Shown: in pieces, positions 1 through 11,101 of the stretch
How positions within the stretch are numbered: the first letter of the stretch is position 1
Layout of the letters: the number at the start of each line of letters is the position of its first letter
Assembly (NCBI GenBank): GCA_023974075.1
Contig: JAMFTG010000143.1
Location: 172,829 to 236,828, forward strand
Direction: 5' to 3'
Source: Chaenocephalus aceratus
Taxonomy: Eukaryota > Chordata > Actinopteri > Perciformes > Channichthyidae
Length of the DNA: 64,000 nt
Notes under the pieces: model-generated
What the model was told of the DNA's origin: nothing
The model's input: only the letters and a program-made list of their open reading frames with translations
Databases searched by the model: none
Made by a program: the position numbers and the translations under genes

Positions 1-322
1 CCCAGTCTAAAAACATAAATTCAATCCAGTCAATATAACCATGGAAACAAAGATCAAGAAATAGGAATTCTATAATCATGTGACCTTTTTTAATTACATA
101 TAATTATCAAGAGCTCCATTTAACCTGACTTTAACATGAGGCTTTAATGGTAATGGAGCTTTGTTGAAGAATTGAAAGTGCTCTACACATGTCCCCCAAA
201 TGATGACGGATGGCTGAAGTGGTGGAAAGATGTATTATTGTATTACTAAATTGCGGTTCCCAGCTATTTAAACCTTTTCTTTGCAACGTTTCTAAAACAA
301 ATCTCCGAAAATGGTCTCACAG

Positions 323-3300
323 GTATAACTGCGGGCTTGTTTCTCAAGTTCTACATCCACATCTCGGAGCACGACAAGCAGTACATCGGCTTCCCGGGAG
401 AAATCCTCATGCAGATGGTGCAGCTGATGACCGTGCCTCTCCTTCTGACCAATCTGATCACAGGTCAGCCACAGCAGTATTTCTCACACTGTCAGCTCAT
501 CAGATAAGGTGAACAATTGTGTGCGTTCACAATTTAAACATGTTGGAAAGTAATTGATTGCTATTTTTAAGACTACACAATAATACACCCCTATACCACG
601 TTAACCCAATATCACACCCACATTACACTGTTATTCGACCACACCATGTAGCAGCAACGTTACACCCATTTCTCACCATAATTACACTGTTATTACACCC
701 CTATTATAATATTATTACACCCATGATTCATTTAATTGAAATTAAACACATTTATACACCCATGTTAGACCGTTATTACATCTGTATTACATCCAGATTA
801 TACCCATGTTATCCTGTTATTACACCGCTGTGTTATTAAACAGATACTACAGCCATGTAACACCAATATGACACCCATATGAGACTGTAGTAATTACACT
901 GTTATCACACCCATTTCACACATGGACCTCTCAGATGACTGTGTCCCACATGATACAAAACACATGGAACATACTGCTCCTATACCCTCAATACCCTTCA
1001 TTAAGGAGAGCGTCCCTCGTGATGAAGAGCTGCAGTGCCACAAGTCACAATGACAGCAGCGTGGTGAATGCTAGAACTAACACAAGTAGATTCATGTTGC
1101 CGATAAACCTACTTATTAATGTTTACCTACAGTTTGCTAAGATCAGCCAACTGAAGCTGCTGGTTAGATCAGACCAGCCTTTAATGGATTGGTGCATTTT
1201 TATTGCTCTGGAATTCTACTTTCTACTTGTCTGAGTAAAACATTATTATAACCTCCCCTTAAAATGTCAGAATTGTTGTTTAATGTTCAACAATCTTGAT
1301 AAAAACACATCCTGCTTCTTTGATCTTTTGCAAAGGCTTATTCGTGTTTTGAAAGCTCCAACATCCAGTAGGCGTGCACTGCCCCTTTTCTCCTGCTTGC
1401 CATTCATCGGCACTGAGCCGCCTTTATGACACGCCTCCAAAATGACCTGAACGATGTCTGTGTTAGAAAGCAGTTCAGAATAAAATGCTCTGCTGTGTTA
1501 CTCTGTGGATTGTTTCACGAAGAATGAGGTTCTGTTCTATTGTGGTAAAAACCGTGTTATCATGTCCACATGTGACCTTCCATGAAAGAAGGAGATATCC
1601 ATTCATCCCATATGTTAGAATGAGAGGTGCATGAGGCTTTGCTCCATGACAGGGATTCAGTTGGGTGTGGGGCGAGCCCTCAAGCTTTCCCAAGACATAT
1701 TCTCACCCCTCATTCGGACACCCGCTATCCTCTTTAAATGATCTGACCCAGACCTTCACCTATTTCATGGATTTCCTTATGCATGTAGTTAAATCCTGTC
1801 GTCTGTTTACGCTGTGGTATTTCTATAACACATATTATTATTATCATTTCCAAAGAAGAACTGTCGTTTTTATGGAAGATCGGCCAGTTTTTAGACTCTA
1901 ATACAGAGATGTCCTGCTTTTCTCGCTTCATATCACAGTGAAGTGAATACGTGTGGGATTGACACGGACAAAACTAAACTTTTAAAGACATCACCTTTGA
2001 CTTTGATACATATTTCACTTTTCTATGGCATTTTATAGATTCATCAATTGAGAACATATTCAGATGAATCCATTTTCAAAATCATCTTTAGTTGCAGATT
2101 CATTTCAAAGAACTGAATACTGTCAGGTTTTGTATTTTTTTACTGTAATTAATAATAAAGTTTCTACCCGAGATGAACTTTTAGCCTTTGCAGTTTTGAA
2201 TTCTCAGAATCAGAGTTCCTTTATTTGTCCCACAGAGGGGACATTTATAATCGTTACAGCAAAAGTATAGATAGAGACAAAGTCAAAATGAAAATAAAAC
2301 ACGTCATGCACATAATATTTAAAATAAAAGATATAAGTTGTTGCCCAGAAGAAGAATGATAGCACTGATTAGTTGTGTATCCTAGTTGGAGGTTATTGCT
2401 TTTGTATCAGATCATAGAGGGATTAGAATGTTCATAGAGTCTGAACATTCCTGAAATGGACTTTGGAAGTTTAGCATTTAAAACAAGCCGTGATTATGTG
2501 AATAATCCAATGTTTGCCATGTCTAACACCAACGGTTTCTATTGAGAGATGTCATACTTGATGTGCCTCTATCTTCCTCACAGAGGTTTTAAATATCACT
2601 CCATGACTTTAGCGTCCTGTTGCTCATGTTGTTGTTTCTTCCAGGTGCTTCTGGTTTTAAGGCTCACAGAGTAATCGCTGGACGTGCAGCAGCATACTTC
2701 CTCTCCACCACTCTCATGTCTCTGTCCGTCGGTAAGAGCAAGACTTTGGCTTCTTTGTATTCACATTTGCTGCACATGGCATTTGAAGTGTTCCTTTGCT
2801 TTTCACTTGAGCGTGTACATATGCAATTTAGAACTCACTCTGACCGTTGCAATACAGCTATATCAACAAGGTTACATCTTGACTTATTTCCAGGTTTGGG
2901 AAGGTTACTTAAAAATGTAATTTGTTACAATTACTAGTTACCTGTACAATTGTAATCAGAAGCCTCATCTGAGTATAACATACAAAGGTAGTGTCGCCTG
3001 AAGCTTCTATTGGCTAGAGCTCCAACACATTGTACATGATAGGCTAAGGGGCGGGACATCTCTGAGTGGTGGACTAATCACAAGCGAGCCAGCCAGCTAT
3101 CCAATCAGAGCAGACTGGGCTCTGGTTTCAGACAGAGGGTGAAAAGAGGATGGAGACTGTTAGAGTAGAGGCAACACATAGGAATGTGAACATTAGCATA
3201 GCAAGGCCCCTTTAAAGAAACAAGAGTCCTTCACAGTGTGATGTTCAAACCTGCATATAGGATTGTGTTCAATGGAGCTGCTGGTGCTCGGGGTGTTTGG

Positions 3301-6300
3301 GATTCTCACGCTCCACCATGGATTCTGTGTTGCAGGGATATTTCTGGTGATGATGTTCGAACCAGGGTCTTCTCCTTCTGTTGAAGGAGAAGACCCTGAA
3401 GACATTGAGCCCTTCTTCAATATCGACTCCTTGATGGACATCGTAAGGTGAGAAGAACATTTCTGCTTCCCTGCATATTCAGTTCAGCAAGGCTTTGAAG
3501 AAACAGCTGAAACATTTAGAGAACTCCAATCCATTCATCGTCTCCTTTAGTATTTAGTATTTCAGGTGTTCTTCAGTGCAGGTCATGTGCAGCGAACTGG
3601 TCGTTATAGCAACACAAACACCTGACAGGGCGATGGAGGGCTTTGAATCACCCTGAAACCTTGCTTTTCATTTCTTCACTGGGGACAGCTTTGCCGCCAT
3701 CATTCCAAAGGTCCATGCTCTCTGCTCATTTAAAGATGTATATATAAAAAGTATTCCATAGGGTTTTCCAATGGAGGAGACACCTGCCTTTAAATGGACT
3801 GCTCTCCTTTCTGCGGACTGATACGACTCCACTTGTCCCTTGACTCGTCTGCTATCAAAGAGAGCAGACTGCTGGATGCCCCAATCAGATTCCAGTATTC
3901 AACCAAGTCCTTTAATACAGAAGTGTTGCATCGTGTCCTTGATTAAGACACGATGCCTTGGTTGTGTCACCATTTCCAAACATACTGATGGTGTGCCTTG
4001 TTTTCTGTTCCCAGGAACATGGCGCCTAAATGCCTGATTCAGGCTAGCTTCAGACAGGTATGCTTCAATTAGGACAAACTGCTCATTTGTATTGTTAATG
4101 TTGCTAAACCTTTATTTATCTTTTGTAGTACGAGACTGATAGGTTGGAATATGAAGTTGAATCGGATGAGTTCAATTCTAGCGTGGATACGGTAAAAAAG
4201 ATTCCTGGTCACTGTTGAAGATTGTTTTTTGAAGTTTCCATGAAAGACGTTGATGTTTGATTCGTGATCATTTTGCTATGTTTCTCTTTGTTACAGAATA
4301 TGACGGAAATACGACTGTTGGTCAAATATGTGGAAGGAACCAACATTTTGGGCCTGATTGTGTGGGCTTTAATATTCCGCGTAATCTTCAACAGGATTGG
4401 AAGAGATGGGAAAGTGCTTGTAGATGTCTTTCAAGCCCTCAACGAGGCCACAAAAATAATTGTCGACATGATACTGAAGTAAGCTCGTACAACAAAGCTT
4501 ATGAAAGGAGAAATACAGTTAAATTCCACTTCCTTTCTGCTCACAGTTTTAGTGTTACTTTTGCTTTCAGACCGTTCTTCAGGTGTTGGCGTCCAACGAT
4601 ATGAATCCATTATTATGTTGATTTATCATTTTCTTCAATGACAGAAACATAGCTGATTTCTTTTGAACTAATATCTCCGTATGTTTCATGTCATTGTTAT
4701 CTTTCAGCTTCCTGCCAGTTGGAGTGCTGTTCTTGACCACAAGCTATGCTATCGAGTATGATCACGTGACGACTATCTTTCAGATTGGAAAGTTCATGGC
4801 GCTGGTTATTATTGGGTACGTTCCACCTGTTTTGGTAAAAAGTAGTAGCCTTGCGTTAAATAATATATCAATCAGGTATTTAATGTACCCTCACTTGTAG
4901 CCTTAGCGAGTCATCAAGCTACAGTAAGCTAAAGCAACACATTGTTAAGTGTATCCACCAAAAGCTACTGGTTATACGTAACCAGAGCAACACACACATG
5001 ACGCCTCCCAAACAATGTGATGAGCAGCAGAAGGCAGCATGCTCGCTCACTTCCTGAGACCCTGGGATTGCTGTTACAGTCTGGTCGTTTTAATCCTCTT
5101 GCCCGGCAGCTGCGTTGTGTAGACAAACTGTGTCAGATGATTCCGTATGAATTGTGCATTCATTGTGTGTTTCAGGCACATCATCCACTCAACAATAGTT
5201 CTGCCTCTGACCTACTTCCTGTGTACGAGACGTAACCCCTATGACGTCATCAAGGACGTTGTTCCCGCTTTAAAGAAGGCACTGGTCAGCTCGTCAAGGT
5301 GAGATGATATTTCAACATTCATCATTAGATGTGCGAGAGATGTACATTTCTAATATGTTCACTGACGAAGCGTGCATTGTGTGTTTCCCAGCGTGAACAC
5401 ACTACCACTCACTACTCAATGTTGTGAGAGCCGACTCATGATCGACAAAAGCGTCACTCGGTACATGCTGCCCATCGGGACCAACATCAACATGGATGGA
5501 ACTGCCCTTTACGAGGTGGCCGCAGCCATCTTCATCACCCAGATCAACCACATCCACCTGAAGATCGGCCAGTTAATCGCTATTACGTAAGCCACTCAAA
5601 ATCATACCGTCGTCACCAGAGCAAGCTCAGAAGTGATGATATTTAGTGTGCAGGACATGGGAGTAGAAGGAGCCTTGACAGGGTGCTTTGAATAAACCCT
5701 CAAGGGGCTTGTGTAGCTGTAATTACCTGTTTGCTGAATGGTGTCCTGCTCATCACGTGTCGCTTGTTAGACGCTTTCATCCAAAGCGACTCACATACTC
5801 AATACTGTGCGCAATCCCCACGGGAGCACTTTGGGGTGACAACGACATGCTGACTGCAGTGGGGTTTGAACCTGTGACCCCTGAACCCAACGCACAACCC
5901 ACTGCGTCACACGCCTCCCTGTATTACACGGCTTCTTACTAAATAAATCCATACTTTGATCCAAAATATTGCTTTCAGCAGGTCATCAATTAAAGAATTA
6001 TTGTATTGTTTCCGTAAATAAATATAGTCCATTATGCTGCGTATCCAGCCGTCACAAATCCAAGATTCAAGTGTCGTGCTTTCCACAGATATGAAACGCT
6101 TGGTGTTTTGGAAAGAAGGAAGATGTGTGTGCGTTACATTGACTTCTTTCTGCGGATCCATATCACCGCACATGGTCCCTTGATCAGAGCAGCGGTCTGC
6201 TATCAAAAGAGAGTCGACTGCTGAATGTCAGAATGCACCAATCAGAATGCAGTGTCCAACTGAGCTTTGTTATCCTATTGGTTAGAAGTGTACAAGATGA

Positions 6301-7860
6301 GACATTTAAAGGAATAGACTGGGTAAAGCTGTATGTGTCTGATCTGCAGGTTGACATCAGGAGTGTGCAGCATAGGATCCTCAGGGATCCCGGCGACTGG
6401 AGGAATGACCACGATGTTTGTTCTGATGGCCGTTGGTCTACCTGCCAAGGAAGCCACCGTTCTGGTGATTGTAGAATGGCTCCTGTGAGTTTAACACAAG
6501 TCATGGAGAAATGACTGGAGCTGCCTTTTCTGTGTCTTGACTGGTGCACCAGTTACAAGTACAAGTCATGCAATTCATATCTTGCTTAAGAAGAAGCACA
6601 AAAGTATGGGCATTAAAATATACTCGATTAACAAAAAGTAAAAGTACTTATTGGGCGATGTAGCTCAATTCAGAGCTACATCGCTTACATATTGGATTGT
6701 GATTATTGATGCATTCACTTGTTTGTCACAGCTAGTAAACGTGGAGCTTATTTTAATTACTTGATATACTACTACTGAATATCTTAACCTTAAGATAATA
6801 TATAATATCTATATAATTATATATCTTACTTTATTTATATTTCTTATTAGCGAATAATCAGAATCTGTAAAGTAACTAGTAATATATTTAGATAAATGCA
6901 GCAGAATAAAAGTACAATATTGACTTATAAAATAAGAATAATCAAGTAAAGTACAAATACCCCAAAATCAAGTACATACTTGAGTAAATGTACTTCAACA
7001 CATTATACCACTGGGTTTCTTGAAATGTTTATGCATGTTTTGTTTTGTTGTCCGAGCAAATTTGTCCTGACCGCTTTTAAACAGTCAATGGTCAGTTAAG
7101 ATGTTACATCACATGACATTGCATTTAGCTGAGGCTTTTATCCAAAGCGACTCACAATAAGTGCGTTCGACCAGGAAGACACAACCTTGAAGAAAACAGA
7201 ATCATAAAGTACATCAGGCTTCATAGAGCCAAGTATCTCAAGTGCTACTCAACTGGCTGTAGAGGAGCCAGTCCTTTGTTAGTATATAAGTGCTCTGTCA
7301 GCAGATATGCTACGTATTACCTCTTTCATGCTTTATGCGGAATGCTTCGCTCACCAGCTAACATTCTTTTGTCCTTTTGGTCGGCCAGCTGAAGTGCAAA
7401 TGAATCAAAGAAACACAAATAAATCAGAACATCTGCTCAACATGGTCTGTTGGTGTCTTTCAGAGACCGCTGCAACAGTGTTGTCAACGTCTTGGGAAAC
7501 TGTATTGGCGTGGCAATCGTTCACGAGGTGTCAAAAGGACAGCTGGGAGAAATGGACCAAGGACCGTCAACGCCAAGGTACACATCTCTCTCGTCTTCTT
7601 TGTTGGGTTCTGCCTTTACATTTGCAGAACAGGTGAAGTAAAGACTTCCTCTAGTCTCGTGGCAGAGAGGAGCAGCAGGTTGAAAAGCAAAGTATATCTT
7701 TTACTCTGCTGACCTCGTTGTGCTTTGCATGGCTAGGGTGCAGATCGTGGATGATGAGGAGCTCAGCCTGGATCAGGTCCTGGCTGAGTTCAGCCCAGAG
7801 GAGCACTGCCAGGACGACGAGGAAGACATGTTCATCGCTCTGGAATATCAGGAGGGCTAA
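323..7860 (+). CDS. SLC1-family amino acid transporter (EAAT-like), 12 exons, 5' end outside window
   Basis: Sodium-coupled amino acid transporter of the plasma membrane, glutamate-transporter fold. Exons: 323-463, 2645-2731, 3336-3447, 4015-4057, 4129-4191, 4297-4478, 4708-4815, 5176-5298, 5392-5586, 6350-6484, 7464-7577, 7737-7860 (TAA). All have AG/GT borders and every phase agrees, giving 474 codons plus stop; the N-terminal exon is missing on the left. Family marks in order: FPGEIL (TM2), serine-rich HP1 tip SSSVNTLP, TM7 NMDGTALYE, HP2 SIGSSGIPATGG, TM8 DRCNSVVNVLGN. NMDGTALYE groups it with glutamate transporters rather than ASCT types. However, the arginine that binds the acidic side chain (EAAT3 Arg447) is Asn, and the Asp of NVLGD is Asn. 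The long glycosylated TM4 loop is short. An AATAAA lies at 8128. I infer an intact, divergent fish paralogue with altered substrate use; I cannot name the paralogue. Confidence 0.93.
578..925. repeat. Degenerate tandem array of ATTACACCC-like units in intron 1
   Basis: Loose repeats around TTATTACACCC, CCATGTTA and similar words recur every 20-30 bases for about 350 bp. They are too diverged for a clean period. It lies in the intron after exon 323-463. The remaining intron to 2644 is AT-rich with no gene seen, apart from a LINE-tail fragment near 2205. Confidence 0.6.
2205..2345 (-). mobile_element. LINE 3'-tail fragment, antisense, in SLC1 intron
   Basis: TTCCTTTATTTGTCCCACAGAGGGGAC followed by a TTACAGCA-like stretch resembles the reversed 3' end common to Rex1-like or related fish LINEs. 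There is no coding part. The call rests on memory of the family pattern. Confidence 0.45.
2990..3215 (+). repeat. Dispersed repeat R1, copy in SLC1 intron 2
   Basis: The core TATTGGCTAG..CTCCAACACATTGTA..TGATAGGCT..GGGCGGGACATCTCTGA is shared with an inverted copy at about 8745-8945. This is a teleost non-autonomous repeat; its ends were not resolved. Confidence 0.7.
3364..3397. other. Perfect 15-bp hairpin inside a coding exon of the SLC1 gene
   Basis: AGGGTCTTCTCCTTC (3364-3378), loop TGTT, then its exact reverse complement (3383-3397). It lies wholly within exon 3336-3447 and encodes a Ser/Glu-rich segment (SSPSVEGEDPE) after the TM3-like helix, where the family is variable. Confidence 0.9.
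5740..5940 (-). mobile_element. SINE-type dispersed repeat, copy in SLC1 intron 9
   Basis: It contains GACGCTTTCATCCAAAGCGAC, then a CACTTTGGGGTGA / GACATGCTGACTGCAG / GGGGTTTGAACCTGTG series ending in an ACGCCTCC word. A second copy sits at 61249-61430. The TTTATCCAAAGCGACT core is very common in fish SINE-like repeats; a further isolated core lies at about 7117-7160. Orientation is assumed from that family. Confidence 0.65.
6540..7010. repeat. AT-rich repeat of AGTAAAAGTAC words in SLC1 intron 10
   Basis: Words such as AAAGTACTTA, CAAGTAAAGTACAAATAC and TACTTGAGTAAATGTACTT match the pattern of a widespread fish hAT-like MITE ending near CCACTG. It also holds a perfect 12-bp hairpin at 6655-6684 (GCGATGTAGCTC, loop AATTCA). 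Confidence 0.55.
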
Positions 7861-8127
7861 GATGACAACTACACTTGAGAAAGTTCACAACAATCCCATT
7901 AAGTTGTTGTTGTCAGGATTATTTAGTACACATTTATTTCATGTTGTCTTAGTGTAGTAGTTATGTATATGGCACAGTTGTTAGTTTATTGAGTAGAAGG
8001 TTTTTAAAACTGTATCAAGCAAGAGGTTTACTGTAGTTATTGCATTGAATATATTGAATGTAATTAATGTATTGAATTGTATCGATGTATTTGAATCGAA
8101 CTGGATCTATTTCAGTATTTATTGGTG

Positions 8128-8133
8128 AATAAA
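8128..8133 (+). promoter_or_regulatory. Poly(A) signal of the SLC1 gene
   Basis: AATAAA lies 268 bases after the TAA stop codon, in an AT-rich 3' untranslated region. It is the first canonical signal downstream of the stop that I noticed. Confidence 0.6.
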
Positions 8134-8459
8134 AACTAAAGAAGCTGCAGTCATGTATTTTAATACCTAAAAAACATAATCACCATATTCATTGTCTATA
8201 TATAATTTAAGTAAAATCTTATGTGGCTTATTCACGAGTCATATCGAATATTGCTCTAAAATGTGTTGTAGTCATAAATGAATTTGAATGTTAAAAAGTG
8301 CTTCCATCTATAATTATACAGTGCTAAAAGAAGATTATAGCATTTAAAAATAAAAACATGTTTAAATTGCATGTGTACACATTAGCATCATAAAGTGTTT
8401 CCATCATCTCTTGGTAATGGTCTGCTAAACACGAATACACCAACACACAAGGAAATGCC

Positions 8460-8465
8460 TTTATT
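8460..8465 (-). promoter_or_regulatory. Poly(A) signal on the minus strand
   Basis: AATAAA on the minus strand (TTTATT on plus), 95 bases past the stop of the candidate exon at 8560-8649, followed by a TTGTGTGTTGGTGT-type GT-rich element. Confidence 0.4.
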
Positions 8466-8559
8466 GCTACAAAATAATATTTACAGCTTAGGTAGTGTTG
8501 AAATGTAGAAAAGTTCAAAACAGTGTGTGAAGAAGCTGGGGGTGGGAATGGGACGATCA

Positions 8560-8649
8560 CTAATCCACGGGCAGCTCCTGGTGGATCTCTGGAGGGAAGT
8601 GATCGATCCCAGGTGGTTCACTGTTGAGCTCAGCGTACTCTGCTGACCC
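8560..8649 (-). CDS. Possible terminal exon of an unidentified minus-strand gene
   Basis: After a CAG acceptor (tgtgtcagcag) there are 29 open codons ending in TAG: a Glu/Pro-rich, acidic tail with AEYAEL, NSEPPG and QELPVD words. A canonical AATAAA follows 95 bases downstream (8465-8460 on the minus strand), with a GT-rich stretch after it. The arrangement is tail-to-tail with the SLC1 gene. No upstream exon was found between 8650 and 9230, so it could be the end of a gene with a long intron, a stranded exon, or chance. I do not recognise the peptide; YAEL resembles half an ITIM but proves nothing. Confidence 0.35.
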   Translation of the reverse strand, partial: GSAEYAELNSEPPGIDHFPPEIHQELPVD

Positions 8650-8744
8650 CTGCTGACACAGAGCACCGCCTTTAACACGTCACATCTGATTCATTTACTA
8701 TGTTGGGTCTTATTACAAAATCTACCTTAGTCTGAAATCTAATC

Positions 8745-8945
8745 TCAGTTAACGATGGTTTCTCATGTTGAGGTTGATATTAGCATGTCGTGTCTCTACT
8801 GGGACATGTCTCCACGCTTTAATGTTCAAAAAGCTCTTCATGTTTCTCATGCTGCCTCTTTTCAGAGATGTCCCGCCCTTGAGCCTATCACTTACAATGT
8901 GTTGGAGTGCTAGCCAATAGGAGCACAAATTCTCCTGAATAAGTT
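8745..8945 (-). repeat. Dispersed repeat R1, inverted copy
   Basis: Reverse complement of the 2990-3215 repeat, with the same CTCCAACACATTGTA and GGGCGGGACATCTCTGA blocks. Sequence from 8946 to 9233 shows no gene or named element. Confidence 0.7.
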
Positions 8946-9513
8946 AAAATCTGAGTTTAAACTGTTTTCATCCATATTCTAACTGTTTAGCTGCTAATCC
9001 TAATTTGTAATCGAGCAAAACCTCAAAATGCTCGAGGAAGACGCTCGGTAACACAAACTTTAAACCGGTCACAGGCTCTTTAAGCCTTAACATGTTGCAT
9101 ACATTAGGGCGTGGTCACGTTGAGTGACAGCTCTGTCCAGTGACTGCTGCTGCTAGCTTCCTCTCTGCTAGCAGCTCCGTGATGCTACATGGACTCAGCC
9201 TGCTGAGCTCATCCGGGGAACATAACTTGAACACAGTGGCGAGCCGTGACTTTTATACCTAGGCCCTCTGACCCGCCCCTTCCCTCGAAAAAAAAGAAGA
9301 GATATTACGTCTCAACGTAGAGTTCAGCGGAATATCAAAACAGCGGCCCGGGGTGCAAAACGCATCAATGACAGCGACCCTCGACCACACAGAACAACAC
9401 CATTTATATAAACACCTATCATGACAGGGCTCCCACAGCCAAGTAACAATTACTAATGAATTAAGTCGGCACGGCGGCCCGCATTGAAAATGACTTGGAC
9501 TACCTTTGATGAT

Positions 9514-9690
9514 AAATCACTGAAACACAAAGTCCATCCTCCTGTCCTTCTGGATGAAGCACTTGCGGGTCGTGCAGCTGATCCTTTGCCACTCCAGTTT
9601 ATCATTGGAACTCAATCTTGAAAATGACTCGGTTAATAATTTCGCAACGATGTCATCATCACTATCACTGAAGTGAGCCATCATGAACGA
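9514..9690 (-). pseudogene. Internally deleted hAT transposase remnant
   Basis: A short minus-strand reading frame starts MAHFSDSDDDIVAKLL and ends KDRRMDFVFQ-stop. The tail resembles the extreme C-terminus of the hAT remnant at 36376 (KDRRMAFLFK-stop). I read this as the first and last codons of a transposase joined by an internal deletion, as in MITE birth. It lies inside hAT copy 1. Confidence 0.5.
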
Positions 9691-10028
9691 ACTTATGCTA
9701 ATCATAAATCTATCGATTAGATTTATGATTGGAAAATAATAAAAGTAGGGTAGACATGTGGATATTATCCGGCTGAACACAACGTGCATTTATCTAACAG
9801 GTTCGTTCCATAGACCTTATTTCCAGCTATCTTCTAAAATCCTCTGGAGAAATCCCGTTGCTTTCTGTCGAGGGAATCCGAGCGCAGCTTACTTCCGGGG
9901 TTTAGGACGCGTCACTGCACCACTTAGACACAGCGGGGGAACTTGTCATAAAGTCCGCGAAAATAAAGCCCATTTAGAGGGAAGATACGATTGGTCAATT
10001 GTACTGTCATTCTACATTACTCTCTCGT

Positions 10029-10713
10029 TGTTACGTTCCCAATTGGCTAGGGGGAACAAAAGGGAAACGACACGACCAGAGTAGTATTGGTATAATTATA
10101 AGTGATTTATTGTAAATTGCAGCGGTAAACAAAATGGCAGGCAGGCAGCCTGAAACAAACAAAAGGGCCAACAGGGCACCGGTTGACAGATAACCAAACT
10201 AAGGGAGGACTCTAACAAAAGGAGTCTAAAGGCATACAGGGAAAATACATACTAAAATACTAAATAGAGAACGAAACCCTCACTTTAAAAGTGGTACAAC
10301 TACCCAAATAATCTACACAAAACACAGCTAAACTAAAAGGCAACAGTCACAAAATCCTAAGCTACTCTAAACACTAACTAAACTACTCTAAACACTAACT
10401 AAACTACTCTAGACTCTACTAATCACACAAGTTTAACCAGTTAACAGAGTTCTCTAAGAGCGAGTAGCGAGAGGCGTCTGTCCACATGTCAGAGCCTCCA
10501 GAGTGACGATTGTCCCCAGCTTTGTAGTGCTCTCCAGCTGTGTGCGCTGGGCTTGCACAGGGATTGGAGAACGTCGGGCCCGGCGTGCTCCAATCAGTGT
10601 CCTCGGAAGTGGACCAGGAGATGACAGCCAATGATGTTGGGGCAACCACACAGCTCATTTGCATAATCCCACACACAGCTGAAAACACTCAGATGTAATG
10701 AGCATCCGTAACA
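10029..10713 (-). mobile_element. Solo LTR inserted in hAT copy 1
   Basis: It begins TGTTACG and ends CGTAACA, the inverted LTR ends of Ty3/gypsy-type elements. The homologous hAT copy at 60966-61000 lacks this 685-bp block, so it marks the empty site. On the minus strand an AATAAA lies near the end, hence the orientation. Internal tandem units of about 21 bp (CTACTCTAAACACTAACTAAA) run 10362-10415. No clear target duplication is seen; about 7 bases of the site appear lost. Confidence 0.65.
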
Positions 10714-10730
10714 CTGTAGCGGGCCCTCTG

Positions 10731-11083
10731 TGTTGTGTCTCGGCAGATCTGTTAGTATTATTTCTCTGTGAGTCTATATTGTCAAGTCCGTGTCTGCCAT
10801 TTCTTGTTTTACTTTGTCATTTCTCATCTCAGGTAGTTCGATTCCTACCTTGCCTGTTTGTCCACGGACCTGATTACCTGCCCCGCCCTTATTGTTTGCA
10901 CCTGTGGAGTCCCTTGCTTCTGTATATATTCTGTGTGCTCCCTGTGCCACGTGCCAGATCGTTTTGAACCTTGTGAATGGATTACCTTGTTTCGTCATCA
11001 CAGTAAAACCTTTTTTTGAATCATCTTTTGTCTAGAGTCGTGCATTTGGGTCCTATCAGTTGTTGTGTGCTCCAGTCGTAACA
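10731..11083 (+). mobile_element. 5' LTR of a Ty3/gypsy-type retroelement
   Basis: It runs from TGTTGTG to GTCGTAACA with a TATA-like TGTATATATTC at about 10920. Near its end is a GTGCATTTGGGTCC word typical of fish gypsy LTRs. A gag-like reading frame follows directly, which fixes the orientation. Confidence 0.65.
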
Positions 11084-11101
11084 TTACGATCTGGCCAACA
11101 A

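Larger units (their letters stand above)
9234..10730. mobile_element. hAT element (CAGTGGCGAGCCG ends), copy 1, interrupted
   Basis: The left end CAGTGGCGAGCCGTGAC and about 230 bp after it match the left part of the complete copy at 59551-61248. The block 9860-10028 matches 60800-60970 (GAATCCGAGCGCAGCTTACTTCC and onward). A solo LTR sits at 10029-10713, after which the hAT sequence resumes (TAGCGGGCCCTCTGTG) until an LTR retroelement cuts it off near 10731. The true right terminus is lost. Confidence 0.8.
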
